Below, piece after piece: positions 9,501 through 19,200 of a stretch of DNA of 64,000 bases. The first letter of the stretch is position 1. Every line of letters begins with the position of its first letter. The position numbers and the translations under genes are program-made. The notes below the pieces were generated by a model that saw nothing but the letters and a program-made list of their open reading frames with translations, did not search any database and was not told the origin of the DNA. Origin of the DNA: Aporrectodea caliginosa (Eukaryota; Annelida; Clitellata; Crassiclitellata; Lumbricidae). The stretch lies in the NCBI GenBank assembly GCA_020284085.1, contig JACEVL010000933.1, forward strand, positions 97,001-161,000, in the 5' to 3' direction.

Positions 9501-11200
9501 TAAAGAACGTAAACCATCCCCTATTTAGAAACTTTGAGCAATTAAACACATTAAGATTATTCCAATCTCAAACAATAAGACCAACTTCTTGCAAGCAATA
9601 GTTCTAGTAATTTAGAGAAATATTAAGGCTGAAAGTCACTTTAGGTAATCTTACTATCCAGAGAAGAAGCATCTGAGTGTCACACTTCCTCCAATTACAG
9701 CAAGAGTCTGTGTTTCCGAAGCAAATCCTATAGTTGGAGCAAACGCAGTGAGACCTCCTGGATCTGCAGACACGATAACAACATCAAAAACATTAAGAGA
9801 CAAGTAATCAATTTAACAAAGTGTCACAGTACCGTATAAACCTAACGAGAGTATTTACTTTAAAATCATTTATTTGTTAATTTATGATGATGCAGTGGTC
9901 AGAAAAACATTCTTACTTCTTGTCACAGTTAGCTTTGTATAGCTTCCGCTCGCTTTGACATCTAGGTAAGGGTTGTAAGTCGTGCATTTGTAAATTTTCC
10001 CATCAAGAGCATCGTCAGCCGTAGCGTAAGCAAAGTGTAGGTCACCTGAAATCAGAAAGAAAACAGGAAATTTAGTCATACAACAAAATCAAATATCAGA
10101 GTTGTTATTTTTGACCTAATTCTCGATTCCACTTTAGATTTTGTGTTTCATGGACAATGCATATGATCGACGCAATTGAATCATGATTGGCAACTTGGAC
10201 CAGCCCACACATAATGGTGGACAGATTATGAAACAAACAGTAGTTAGCGCCAAACTTGGACACGTCGTTTTTAACCGAAAAATACTAGATTCAGCGAATG
10301 AAGGAGGAGGACAGTCTCTGGTGGTGGTGTTGATCGTCAAACTCGGATAACATCGTAACCGTGATCGTAATCTCTAGATTTCTTCCGCGCCCACAAAAGC
10401 TAAGTTGCAGGAGCCAACTTATTCACAGAGTGTCTATGATCAATCGGCCAGCTCACAATGAGCACCTGCACTGCACACCTGCCGCTGGGATATCCGAACG
10501 CTATATCGTTTGCATCTACAAGGTAGTGGATGGTAATTGTGTGCTGTGGATCTCATCATCAGCTATCATGATTTTCATCGTTTAAGCACTGCGATCTCTT
10601 TGGACCCTGCACCTAGTTTTGGGTCAACTATGAAGTGAAATCATTTTAACCGACCGAGGGGTGCCACGAAGGATGTATATTAAGTGTGAAGATAACTAAC
10701 TATTTACTTGACAACTTAACTATATAGCTAACTAACCAGTTGAAGAAAAACTTTGGACCTGAATTATAAAGAAATGCAGATAAAGATGACATTATACATG
10801 CAGTAGAAACTTGATTTCATTTCTATTACCATTTTCGGCAATTTGTATCCTTCTCGAAGGTCGTAATGGAACCGGATTTTTGTCCACAGTGTCAGTAGCC
10901 ATCTCCCAACCATATGTAGGCTTTGGGAAACTTTTGCGTGGATCTGCCTGGATATGAAATGGTATGCCCTCTTGAACGGTTTTCTGAAGAGTTGTAGGAG
11001 TTCCTGATGCGGAATCAAGAAGCGCTCTCTGGAAGTGTGCCGTGGTTGAAAGTGCTGTGCCATATTGATTCTTAGCAAAACACTGGTAAAAGCCTTCGTC
11101 CGACGTTACCGCATTTCTTATCGTTATTGTCCCGTCCATGCCTTTCCCGATATTTGGTTGATTCGGGTTTAATTCCAAGCCATTCTTTTTCCATTCATAT
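228..11200 (-). CDS. L1CAM/neurofascin/neuroglian-like adhesion protein, partial gene (8 exons)
   Basis: This is a cell-surface immunoglobulin-superfamily adhesion protein. Eight minus-strand exons (11200-10830, 10045-9917, 9763-9655, 9145-8961, 8635-8495, 4882-4709, 4326-4009, 548-228) have AG acceptors and GT donors, and their phases match at every junction (1,1,2,1,1,1,1). They encode the end of Ig1, Ig2 (two exons), Ig3 (two), Ig4 (two) and two consecutive Ig6-like domains. Family diagnosis rests on Ig1 YQCFAKNQYGTAL, Ig2 GDLHFAYA, Ig4 CNASNIHGY and the long C-to-W spacing with SDPS in the last two domains, all as in L1-family proteins. Exons for the signal peptide and first half of Ig1 are not found upstream. 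FNIII repeats, the membrane segment and the ankyrin-binding tail would lie left of position 1. A single Ig5 domain is not seen. The assignment to the L1 family is by recalled similarity; other Ig-CAMs are less likely. Confidence 0.85.
1459..2345. mobile_element. Rearranged CR1/Jockey-group LINE fragment
   Basis: The minus strand of about 1330-1773 encodes reverse-transcriptase finger-region debris (SPGIDNIPYWEF, later LRPISVTAILFRI). The plus strand of 1826-2282 encodes the C-terminal part (RSLYALRVLRANGLPP, LYAAPAWWGYTSAADRQRLE). The palm, with its YADD box, is missing. An inverted 5' piece next to a 3' piece in normal orientation is the layout expected from twin-primed LINE insertion. Frameshifts and stops show it is dead. 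The C-terminal part matches the LINE at 24557-26290. Confidence 0.75.
2603..3786. mobile_element. Rearranged CR1-like LINE with (GAAT)n tail
   Basis: The minus strand of 2603-3056 encodes the region upstream of and including the RT fingers (NPKRLWSSISGLLGR, KSCELDPLPPF, NLCLNYRPI). The plus strand of about 3296-3726 encodes the C-terminal end (MRDVLHWLPV, RAFSIVGPSIWNDLP). The 3' end carries the hairpin AGCGCCTC...GAGGCGCTATATAAATTC and a (GAAT)n tail. As at 1459-2345, the inverted 5' piece beside the 3' piece suggests twin priming. Confidence 0.75.
3720..3786 (+). repeat. (GAAT)n tail of a LINE
   Basis: About sixteen GAAT units directly follow the last codons and 3' hairpin of the preceding LINE, as for CR1/L2-type elements that end in short tandem repeats. 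Confidence 0.9.
4009..4326 (-). CDS. Ig-CAM exon: whole Ig6-like domain, copy A
   Basis: One phase 1-1 exon of 318 nt encodes a complete Ig domain, with cysteines in RFECSATSDPST and GEYRCIGDNGYS and tryptophan in VRWYK. It is clearly paralogous to the exon at 228-548. Because both are symmetric phase 1-1 exons they could be used in tandem or as alternatives. Confidence 0.85.
4709..4882 (-). CDS. Ig-CAM exon: second half of Ig4
   Basis: Phase 1-1 exon of 174 nt. It ends the Ig4 fold with TVIQCNASNIHGY, very like L1-family Ig4, and holds an extra cysteine pair (EVCRNCDD). The preceding 3.6-kb intron contains a SINE and a DNA transposon. Confidence 0.8.
5378..5776 (+). mobile_element. SINE with two tRNA-like heads and a LINE-like tail, copy 1
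   Basis: The first head (GTGGCCGAGTGGGTTGGTAG, then GGGTTCGCTTTCC) looks like a tRNA-Ser/Leu-type A and B box pair. The second head (GCGCGGTGGTATGGGG, then GGTTCGAATCC) is a second pol III-type A/B pair. The tail contains a GCGCCTC/GAGGCGC hairpin like nearby LINE 3' ends and finishes in repeated ACAAT-type units. A second copy lies inverted at 37885-38215. Pol III transcription and LINE-driven movement are inferred. Confidence 0.75.
6339..8387 (+). mobile_element. TAGGGTG-family DNA transposon, degenerate, with 8-bp target duplication
   Basis: The left end TAGGGTGCCACTCAA is matched by the inverted right end TTGAGTGGCACCCTA. Immediately outside, GTACCCAC occurs on both sides (6331-6338 and 8388-8395), an exact 8-bp target-site duplication. 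The 2049-bp interior holds a broken plus-strand gene of the same protein family as the remnants at 15020-16728 and 17032-22553. The superfamily is uncertain: 8-bp duplications are typical of hAT, P and a few others. Confidence 0.85.
6850..8030 (+). pseudogene. Broken transposase-like gene of an unclassified family
   Basis: Fragments in several frames read in order: ATACNSGVQAGACILLEEKLG, a CMHHFMEL stretch, GPNIQLFQRFGEYWG, an LRDDYRELLQLFLG stretch, KIFLFRSQFRLTARELS, a KFAGHLWHVS stretch with LAFFDSEEVKSAMV, FLGYNPDTWDSDND, then VVNETERGVALIQSFNGVL and QKQFLLQVIEKH. I recall similar uncharacterised multi-copy proteins from cnidarians and arthropods, which commonly have an aspartate (DTT-S/A-N-x-G) where this copy reads LATACNSG. 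Stops and frameshifts make it a pseudogene. Its location between terminal inverted repeats argues that it is the element's transposase. Confidence 0.65.
8495..8635 (-). CDS. Ig-CAM exon: first half of Ig4
   Basis: Phase 1-1 exon of 141 nt with acceptor ttttccag. It encodes APVFRSIKDGPYDV..., the first Ig4 cysteine (HTFSCNVNAKP) and the core tryptophan (DTIVWLQDG). The donor is gata|gtaagt. Confidence 0.85.
8961..9145 (-). CDS. Ig-CAM exon: second half of Ig3
   Basis: Phase 2 to phase 1 exon of 185 nt. It carries the Ig3 tryptophan (PEPTITW), the D-x-G-x-Y-x-C signature (SDEGDYICTASN) and the G strand, ending at a caag|gtttgt donor. Confidence 0.85.
9655..9763 (-). CDS. Ig-CAM exon: first half of Ig3
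   Basis: Phase 1 to phase 2 exon of 109 nt after a ctgcag acceptor. It encodes a PTIGF...GGSVTLRCFFSG stretch with the first Ig3 cysteine. The interrupted codon TA|T joins correctly to the next exon (YPEPTITW). Confidence 0.8.
9917..10045 (-). CDS. Ig-CAM exon: second half of Ig2
   Basis: Phase 1-1 exon of 129 nt. It encodes GDLHFAYATADDALDG followed by the second Ig2 cysteine in KIYKCTTYNP. The layout matches the NGDLYFSNV-type strand of vertebrate neurofascin Ig2. Confidence 0.8.
10046..10829 (-). other. Ig-CAM intron, no feature seen
   Basis: AT-rich intron between the two Ig2 exons. I see no coding exon or clear repeat in it. Confidence 0.5.
10830..11200 (-). CDS. Ig-CAM exon: end of Ig1 and start of Ig2
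   Basis: The acceptor is ctgtag|atatgaatgg and the donor aatg|gtaat; start phase is 2 and end phase 1. The exon gives the Ig1 tryptophan region (YEWKKNG), the second Ig1 cysteine in YQCFAKNQYG and the first strands of Ig2. Where Ig2 should have its first cysteine, the exon encodes alanine (IQADPRKSF). Confidence 0.85.
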
Positions 11201-11325
11201 CTACAGAGACATACATGTATATGACATTTTATCGATGGCTAACCATGTTTAGTTTCCTCTTCTAAAGTTGTTTAGGACTGCACTATGAATAGGCTACTGT
11301 TTAATGGAGTTCAGTCTCATTTTTG

Positions 11326-11363
11326 ATATTAGCCTACCTGAAGTATGTCAGGTAGGCTAATAT
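11326..11363. repeat. Perfect 16-bp inverted repeat with 6-nt loop
   Basis: ATATTAGCCTACCTGA is followed by AGTATG and then the exact reverse complement. The motif GTAGGCTAATATTGG recurs just after (about 11372-11386), so the hairpin is part of a small repeat cluster. Confidence 0.9.
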
Positions 11364-12334
11364 TGGAAGTCTGTCGAGTAGGCTAATATTGGCAGGCTAA
11401 ATTGGAAGCCGACTGGACAATCTAAGACTCTTCTCCTTTGTATAATAAATTGCCATTTTATGACAAGTTTTTCCGTTACGCAAGTTTGCATCTAGACAGT
11501 AACTATAGAGCCTCGCAAGACAACCAGTTTAATATGTAGGATAGTATAGGATTATTGTTTTCGCTCCGGTAAATACCGATTATTTGACACTGTAGCAATG
11601 AGCAAAACAGAAAAAGAAATATTGCTAGAATTAGCGCGAATACTATGACTCAGCCATACCAACACCGAAGACAATGAACGCGAACAAACTGGGCAAGTCA
11701 AAAGTCAAAAAATTCCAGCAGATTTCAAACACAGAATAAGAAGTAGAATTAGCTGAGCGACGGTCGACTGCAACAATGAAATTTTTGAAATTTAATTGGA
11801 TTTTACCACATTTTTAGTTGGTTGAAATGATCCTCACGCGCCATAATCGGGAAACAAAGGAACTTCGATATCCCTGAAGTCAAATACTCTCGAAGCCTTT
11901 CAACGCGTTGCCAGCTAAACTTTTATAGCGCATGACTTTTATCTTAATAAGTACGACTAACACGCAACAAGTTTTATTTATTTAATAATTCATTGAAGGT
12001 TACAGTGACAGTCCAGTCCAAAAATTCAGTCCTGAGAAAATAAATGTGAACTACAATTTCATTACATTTATATTATTCCATCTTTAAATATTATCTATGA
12101 AAGTTTAAATTATGACAAACATTAGGCCTAACAAGCGAGTGCAGTCTGTAAGCTGTAAGCCGACATGAGCTGTTATCTCCCATAACGCGAATTTCGTCTT
12201 CCAGTTCATCAACGATTTCTAAGCTTAAGCAGAATTAATAAAAGTTTTGGTTTTTGCTAGATTAGTATTTTAAATACATTTTAAAGCTCTCTATTTCGGT
12301 CTACCATTGTATTTTTAAACACATCTCTCAGGCA

Positions 12335-12535
12335 GCGCCGAGCCTTATCGATTGTTAGGTCCTCAATCTGGAATGGATAAATTCATTTGGGCTGCACTTG
12401 ATGCCTCGCAGCAATATGCCTGCTTTCTGCCGTTTGCTCAAGTCTTCTTTGTTTAGCCGTGGCTGGGCTGGAAGCGCCTCTAAGTAGGTTCCTTTAAGAG
12501 GCGCTATATAAATTCTCGGAATTAATGAAAGTATA
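12335..12535 (+). mobile_element. CR1-like LINE 3' end
   Basis: The sequence parallels the end of the LINE at 3296-3726: a degenerate CAGCGCCGAGCCTT...GGTCCTCAATCTGGAATG region, then GAAGCGCCTCTAAG...AAGAGGCGCTATATAAATTCT and a short AATG-like tail. Confidence 0.75.
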
Positions 12536-13163
12536 AACTATACATTATGTAAGTAGAACTTTGTGCTCGTGTACCCTGTCTACGTACACTGATCGTCCTG
12601 AAGGAGATAATTGTCATTGGGCCTATCCCGTAATTACTAAATGCAATGATCATACTTCGAAAACTGTTATTTGTGTTATAACACATCCCAATGAATATTA
12701 GGCCTATTAGCGCAATGAATATATAATTCAAATATCTCAGTTTATATTTAGGCTACACCAATTTCATTTTCTTAACATGCGATCAAATAGGCATAGGCCC
12801 TATAGACGCATGCCAGGTTCACTATAATTAATATACCAATTTCATAAATGAACTATTTCAAAACTTTTATTCTAAGATGACTTCAATTAAATTATTTAAG
12901 ACAAATAAAAACTAACGTTCAAGAACGTATAAAACATGCATGAATGTCTATTTTGTTATGAGTAGCCTAATTGGTGGTCACATTGAAATTTACTAGACTT
13001 TACCTTGCGGGATCTAATTACTGTCTAATACCGTTTTATTTAGAAACAGTGAAATTTACAGTGAGCCGACCCAAAAAACAGCGGAATACTGTTTTAATTT
13101 CCAACTGCCGTAGACCGTCATGGAAAACAGTATTGAACCGTAATAATTACTGTATAATCTTAC

Positions 13164-13291
13164 AGTGTGGTATAATGCAGATGACGAAAAGCCAAAGGAA
13201 TCCGGATGACTCTTCTCCCCAAAGGAACGACATTACGTAGGCGAGGGGCAACATGGAAAACCCGTATAGCATTAAACCAATAAAGATTATC
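13164..13291 (-). CDS. ABCA3-like: ABCA exon 15: TMD2 helix, copy of the exon at 63371-63495
   Basis: Phase 2-1, 128 nt. It encodes [20 protein letters not shown] and ends FVICIIP. It is nearly identical in nucleotides to 63371-63495, but the donor is moved by 3 nt: CCACACT|GTAAG here against CCAG|GTAAG there, which adds one codon and keeps phase 1. No following exon is visible. Confidence 0.85.
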
Positions 13292-16200
13292 CTGAAATCA
13301 ATATACAGCAGGATTAAGCAGCAATTGTTAGTATTCACAGATTTCTCGAAAACATTTCGCGGTCTGTTCCATCAAGTTAGAAATAGGAGCGTGAAATACT
13401 TCCCACGATAGAAAGGTAATTCAAATTATATTTGTTTATAAATGTTAATTTAATCCACCTTGCAGTCAACTTCTATCCCTCCACATTTTTCTAATATTTC
13501 TTCACATTATTCTCATCTATAACATTTTCTTTATCCTTCTTGCTATAATCGCACACAGGATTTCTATCACTTTCTCAAATTATATTTTCTTCTTCTTTTC
13601 CTCCTCTCTAGTCTTCTCCTGGTAATTCTTTTTCATACTCGTTAATTTATCATCTTTGCAATTTTCTCCTACTCCTCCCTTTACTTACTTCTCCATCTTC
13701 TCTGCCTCGTCCTTTGTTATTCATTACCCTTTTCAGTCTCTATTGCTCCACATTCTTTATATTTAAATTCCTTTATATTTGCTCCACATTCTTCTCATTA
13801 AGTTCCATCTTATCTTTAATCGACTTCAAACTTATCCTAATTCACCTTAATACATTCGTTCTTTTTCTCTCGTTTTATTCTCTTCCTCCTCCATCATTTT
13901 TCTAGTTTTCTCCGCTTTCCTTTTATACTCGCATCGCAGTAAAAATAAACGAGATTTTAACGGTGACGTTAAAACTGGTATACCCACCAAGAATTTTGCC
14001 AGTAGCCATCGATACGAAAGCACAGGATGATGATTATGATCAAGATACACGGAACGAGGTAGTTGACGTAATCCCAAATGAATGTTGTCAGCCAGAAATT
14101 GTGAAGTCTGACTCCGCTCACGAGTTCGATGTGCTTGGCTCCTGAGTTTCGTTCTTTTATCAAGAAAATCAAGAAAGTGGCGAACAGTAAAGCCATTCCA
14201 AAAGACATGCAGAATGAGAAAGACAAACTAAGTCCACTAATTTTCTCCTGAAAGATGGTGTCGAGGCGTTGCGAGTAGTTCCTAGTAAGTGGGTGGTTGA
14301 TGGTTTCGATCTGGTAATCCTTGTTGCCATAGCATTTCATCAGAGTGTTTCCCAAGTAAGATAATGAAATGGCGATCGTGTGGTAGGCTTGATTGTTGAA
14401 ATATCCGGTAATGTTCAACTTTCCATCAGAGTCCTCTTCTATGGTAGCACCGATCTGGTAGTTCAAGTTGTACTGGTCTTTGCGATTTTTCCCGATCCGT
14501 ATCAAGTAGCCATCCATTGTGAGGTAGCTCGACACGGAGCTGATTAATACAGGTTTACTCTGCATTGAAACAATAGTTTCATAGCAAGCGGACAGTTTTT
14601 GGGCGTTCGCGGTTTGATTTAGAACTTCGTATGGAGTGATTGGACTTGTGAAATGGGCTAGGTCAAGGGTTAAAGGTGGTAAATGGTCGTATGACTCGTC
14701 TCTTGGTGGATGCAAAAGAGTAAGACAGGCTAGTATGGTGGAAAGGACTGGAATCAGTATCTGGCCCAATGTAAGTGTATAGTTTCGTATGGAATGAATT
14801 ATTCGCTTGTACAACATGGCACGCAGTTGGAGATTCCAGAGTTTCCATCCTGTTTCTTTCCGATATAGCACATCAGCATCTGAAATTCATTAATTTCAAA
14901 TTTTCTAGTGCAATACAAACATGTTAAGTGTCCCTGCAAGTGTCTCACCCGATCAATTCATTTGAAAAAAATCAGGGATGAGGTCATACGGTCGCTATAT
15001 TAGAACGTGTGCATTAGCCTGGTCCAAACTTACATGGGGAAATATATTTTTTCAAAATATGCTGCTCCACAAGGCTGCCCCTGTTACACTTGACTAGAAG
15101 ACTCTGTGTTGAAAAAATTGAAGAGATCTGAGCATGTTTAGAGGTCGCTAGGTTTTGACACTTTTTGTAGAAATTGCAAAAATTGCGCATCTGACGCGTT
15201 AATAGCTTCATTATGAATTAAAATAAGCACCCATGAACACCAAGCACCATCTTTCTAAATCATGATCAATATGCCAACTGTATTTAAGTAACTAAAAGAA
15301 TAATAAGCTTATTTACAAATAAAACACTTATTTCAAGTTCTTTCTGATAGATAAACAGTTGTTGGCTTATAACTAATTTTTAAATTTTGCGTGCCACCTT
15401 TTCATCACAATTCGTTTCATATCCTACAAATTTGTATTGTTCAATATTGCTCTGTATGCTGCTAATTTAGCGTGATTCGAGTACTTTTTCGTCTGTGAAG
15501 CCAGCCTTGAATATGAAATAAGCTTACAGCACATGTTTTTTCACTTTCTGCAATAAAAGCTCGTACGTTACAAAACGGCAGCTATGGTGAAACTGGCATC
15601 AACAAGGAGTTCCTCACAATGTTGTCTGTTAGGGATGCCTGACAAACACTTTCTTGGGTCTGGACTCCCAAAAATTGGGCAATCCTGAGGAATTTCATAT
15701 TTCATTACCAGAATAGACTATAGCATTTGGTGAGGCCACGAAAGTAACAATAGTCGCTGCGTTGGTAATTCTGGAGGAGGCTAGAATCTCCGCACAGTGT
15801 GTGGATTCGGGTGTTCGCAAACTGTGGAAGTTGTATGAACACAAATTTGTGCTGATTCAAGAAATTACAGATTGAGTTCGATTTAATTACTCTTTCAGTC
15901 ATCATCTCCGCTATTTCTTCGAAGCGTGTCACTGAAGACATCGAGGCTGCTCTGGTAATACAATCTTATTTATCCACCTAATCCGCTATCCATGTAGCGT
16001 CTGGACAGTAAATCCTTCGACCACCAGACTCCACTGGAAGAGTATGTCACAAGGAGATCTTTAAACTGCTTGATCTTTTTACCATCCAGGGTCAGGAACA
16101 ACCCACAGCCTTCCTATCAAAGTCCTTTACTCCCTGACCACTGGACCCTACTTCCCAGTCGATGAAGGCAAATGTCAAACTGTTGATGGTCGTCAATGAC

Positions 16201-19200
16201 TGCGCAGAACGTGGAGTGGCTCTGATCCATTCTTACAATGATATACTAAGTATGAGTCACAGAAACAATCTTATTTATCCACTTGCTGCAACTTGTCTCC
16301 AGTCATCGGACAAAATTTTCTGTTCCAACAACGGCAAAATGAAATAATAGTAGGTTGCGGGTTTTCCAGCACTTCAATGACGGGATTTATGCAGACTGGG
16401 TTACTTCTTTAATTATCCAGAATTATATTTTATTACAAACGTAATGCATCCTGGCTAAGCACTAACACTGCAGTATATATTTCTAAATTGGGCTGTTTTT
16501 TTTCAAAATAATAACTGACTTGAAAATAATTTATAAGCGATTTGAAAAAAATCAAAATTATACACATTTTTTGACAAGTTCATACTATGTAGCAAAAAGT
16601 CGAAAAACATAGCGACCTCTAAATATAATCAAATCTTTCCAAAATTTTGCATACAGACTCATGTTTTCATGTGTAACAAGGGCAGCCTTGTGGAGCAATG
16701 TATTTCCAACTTTTAATTTATTGGACCACGTAGTGTGATTTACATTTACTTATGGTCGTATGTGTATGAACTTTGGAGCATAAAGGTAAGATTCAACAGC
16801 AATCCACCAGTGCGAGACGTTTCTCTATTTGCAGGGCTAGCTAGCAGATAGCTAATGCGTTTGTCGGGCCTGACTTGCCTTCAATAAGGAAATATAAAAA
16901 GAAAGAACTCAACATGAAGTGTTTCCGAGTATTTCTGCGTCGGACGCAATTCTCTTTCTTGGTCCTCCTTCCAGTGTAGACGAATCATTTACTCTATGTT
17001 CAAATAACCAAAACGGATCATGTCGGTATATTAGGGTGATTCACAAAAATTCAAAATCTTAAATTTGTGGTGCTCTTGCTTTTTTCTGTTCCTTTTGGTA
17101 ATAAAATAAAGGGGAAAAAATCTTAATGACATTGGATAATATTTAGTACTGCCTCAAGGACCTTGAAATTATTTAACTTTAACTCGTTTTGTCGAAAATT
17201 TGAATTTTAGTAAACAAACAATTTTACTGGAAAATTTAAATAATGCAGTCTTAAAAAACAATGTAGCACTGCCTAAGAGGCTATTGTGTATAATTATTTT
17301 AAATCCCAATATGTTTTTAATTAATTAAAATGAAATTGGTAGAAAGTATGTATGTACCCAATTTCTGTACTGTATTTACTAGACAACACTATTCATTACA
17401 TTCAGGGAAAAGTGTTTTTGATTGAATTTGGAAATTGTTTCCGATGGTCTTCTATAATTTGGAACAAAAATTGTTTTTGATCTTCATGCTTCGTCAAGGT
17501 TGAGTTGAAGTTTGATGCTAGTGCAATCCCTCTATGAGACGTTTAGTTTCTGTGGAAACGTTTTTGGAAAGAAACCAAGTGGTGCCATTTCTTTGCCATA
17601 AGTGACGACCAATTGCTTTCAATCCTGTTTGCGAAATTACTTTGGATGTTGATGAATATTTTGTTAGCTCTTATATCAAGTGCAGATCACATGCATTGGG
17701 TCATGTGATCCATGCTTTCCCCCCCCCAAGCGCCAGTCGCCGCCTGTCCTCGGACGGTAACGGCGGCTGGTGTAAAGTCCTATGCATGCGCCTTGACGTG
17801 GCGGGGGGGCTGATCCGAAAGGAGACGAAGCATGCGGGGGCGAACCCAAATAAAAACTAACAATGACAGATCAAACTACGCGAAGAGGAGCTGCCACAGC
17901 AGCTTCTGTTTTTATTGCTCAAGAGGAGGCGGGTGCGGTGCCTGGGCTGGTGATGTGTCCTATATGCCATAAGGGCCCTTTGAAGGGTGCAATTGGATTG
18001 TCTCAACACCAGCGAAAGGCCCACCCCGAGGAATATCATGCGCAACATCAGGTCTCACAGAGGGTCAAACCTCGGTGGCTCCCAGAGGAAAGTGAGCGTA
18101 TGGCCCGCTATGAGGCCGACCTCATCGTATCTGGGGTGCGACCAGGCTTGATCAACAGAAGATTGGTAGAAGTCTTCGGGGGCTGGTCTCTCGACAGGAT
18201 CAAAGGGCAAAGGAAGAGGCAGGACTATAAACTCAAAGTTCAAGAGTGCATAGCCAGCGCCCGCGCGCTTAAATGCCTATCCGAGTCCGATGATTCTCAA
18301 GATGAGACCTCCACGGAGGAGTGCCGCAAATCGGACTGGAGGCGGGAGATTCTCACCGTAGCCGGTGAGGAACTTCGTCAGTACAGGGACGAGTACGGCA
18401 TGAATCCACTCGTGGACACACTCCTTGAGGCTGTTGGTCATGCTGAAGGGGAAACGGAAGGTGGACTTACCGATGCGAGGATGTTACTTGACCGAACTGC
18501 AGTGCAATTAACCACTCTTCTCAAGTCACACTCAAAGACGACCGAGAGAAGCAAACCTCGAAAAGGTCCGAAGGCCGGACAGGCTCCAGGCCCTGGCAAG
18601 CCAACTGGCAAGCCGGGGTCAAAACGGAGGCTGAACCCGAAGCGTCTCGCCAGAGTTATGGCCTACGCTAGGGTTCAAAAGGCCTTTCGGAGGAACCGTA
18701 AGAGGTGCGCTGAGATGGTCCTCGAGGAGACATGGGAGCAGGAGGAAGCGACATTGACCTTAGAAGACCATGAACCTTTCTGGAGCAACATCTTCTCCAG
18801 CGAATCTGAGGTCGATGAGAGACCGGTCCCGAAGGTTCGAGTGGACTGGTCCATCGTGGATCCTGTAACCCGAGAGGAAGTGGCGAAAGCGGTCGCAGAC
18901 TCGGAGGAAAGTGCGCCGGGTCCTGATGGAATCACCCTGTGGGAAGTGAAGACGATCTCCCCTGCTCTGCTAGCCAGCTGTTACAACCTGTGGCTTCTGC
19001 TGGGCGACATGCCCAAGCAGTTCTCGGATGGGGAGACGATTCTAATTCCCAAGGGAGGAGACCTGAAGGATCCAGCAAACTTTAGGCCTATCACCATGGC
19101 CTCACGTGTCACCAGGGTTTTTCATAAGATCCTGGCAGCTCGTCTGACTGCGAAGGTTCCACTCGATCCGAGGCAGAAAGCGTTCGTGCCAGTTGACGGA

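Larger units (their letters stand above)
11201..13163. other. Gap between the Ig-CAM and ABCA fragments
   Basis: Neither the missing 5' exons of the Ig gene nor the missing NBD2 exons of the ABCA gene can be found here. It holds a perfect hairpin (11326-11363), a LINE 3' end (about 12335-12535) and otherwise AT-rich sequence without recognisable genes. The abrupt loss of two genes on either side makes this the likely position of a rearrangement or assembly join. Confidence 0.55.
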
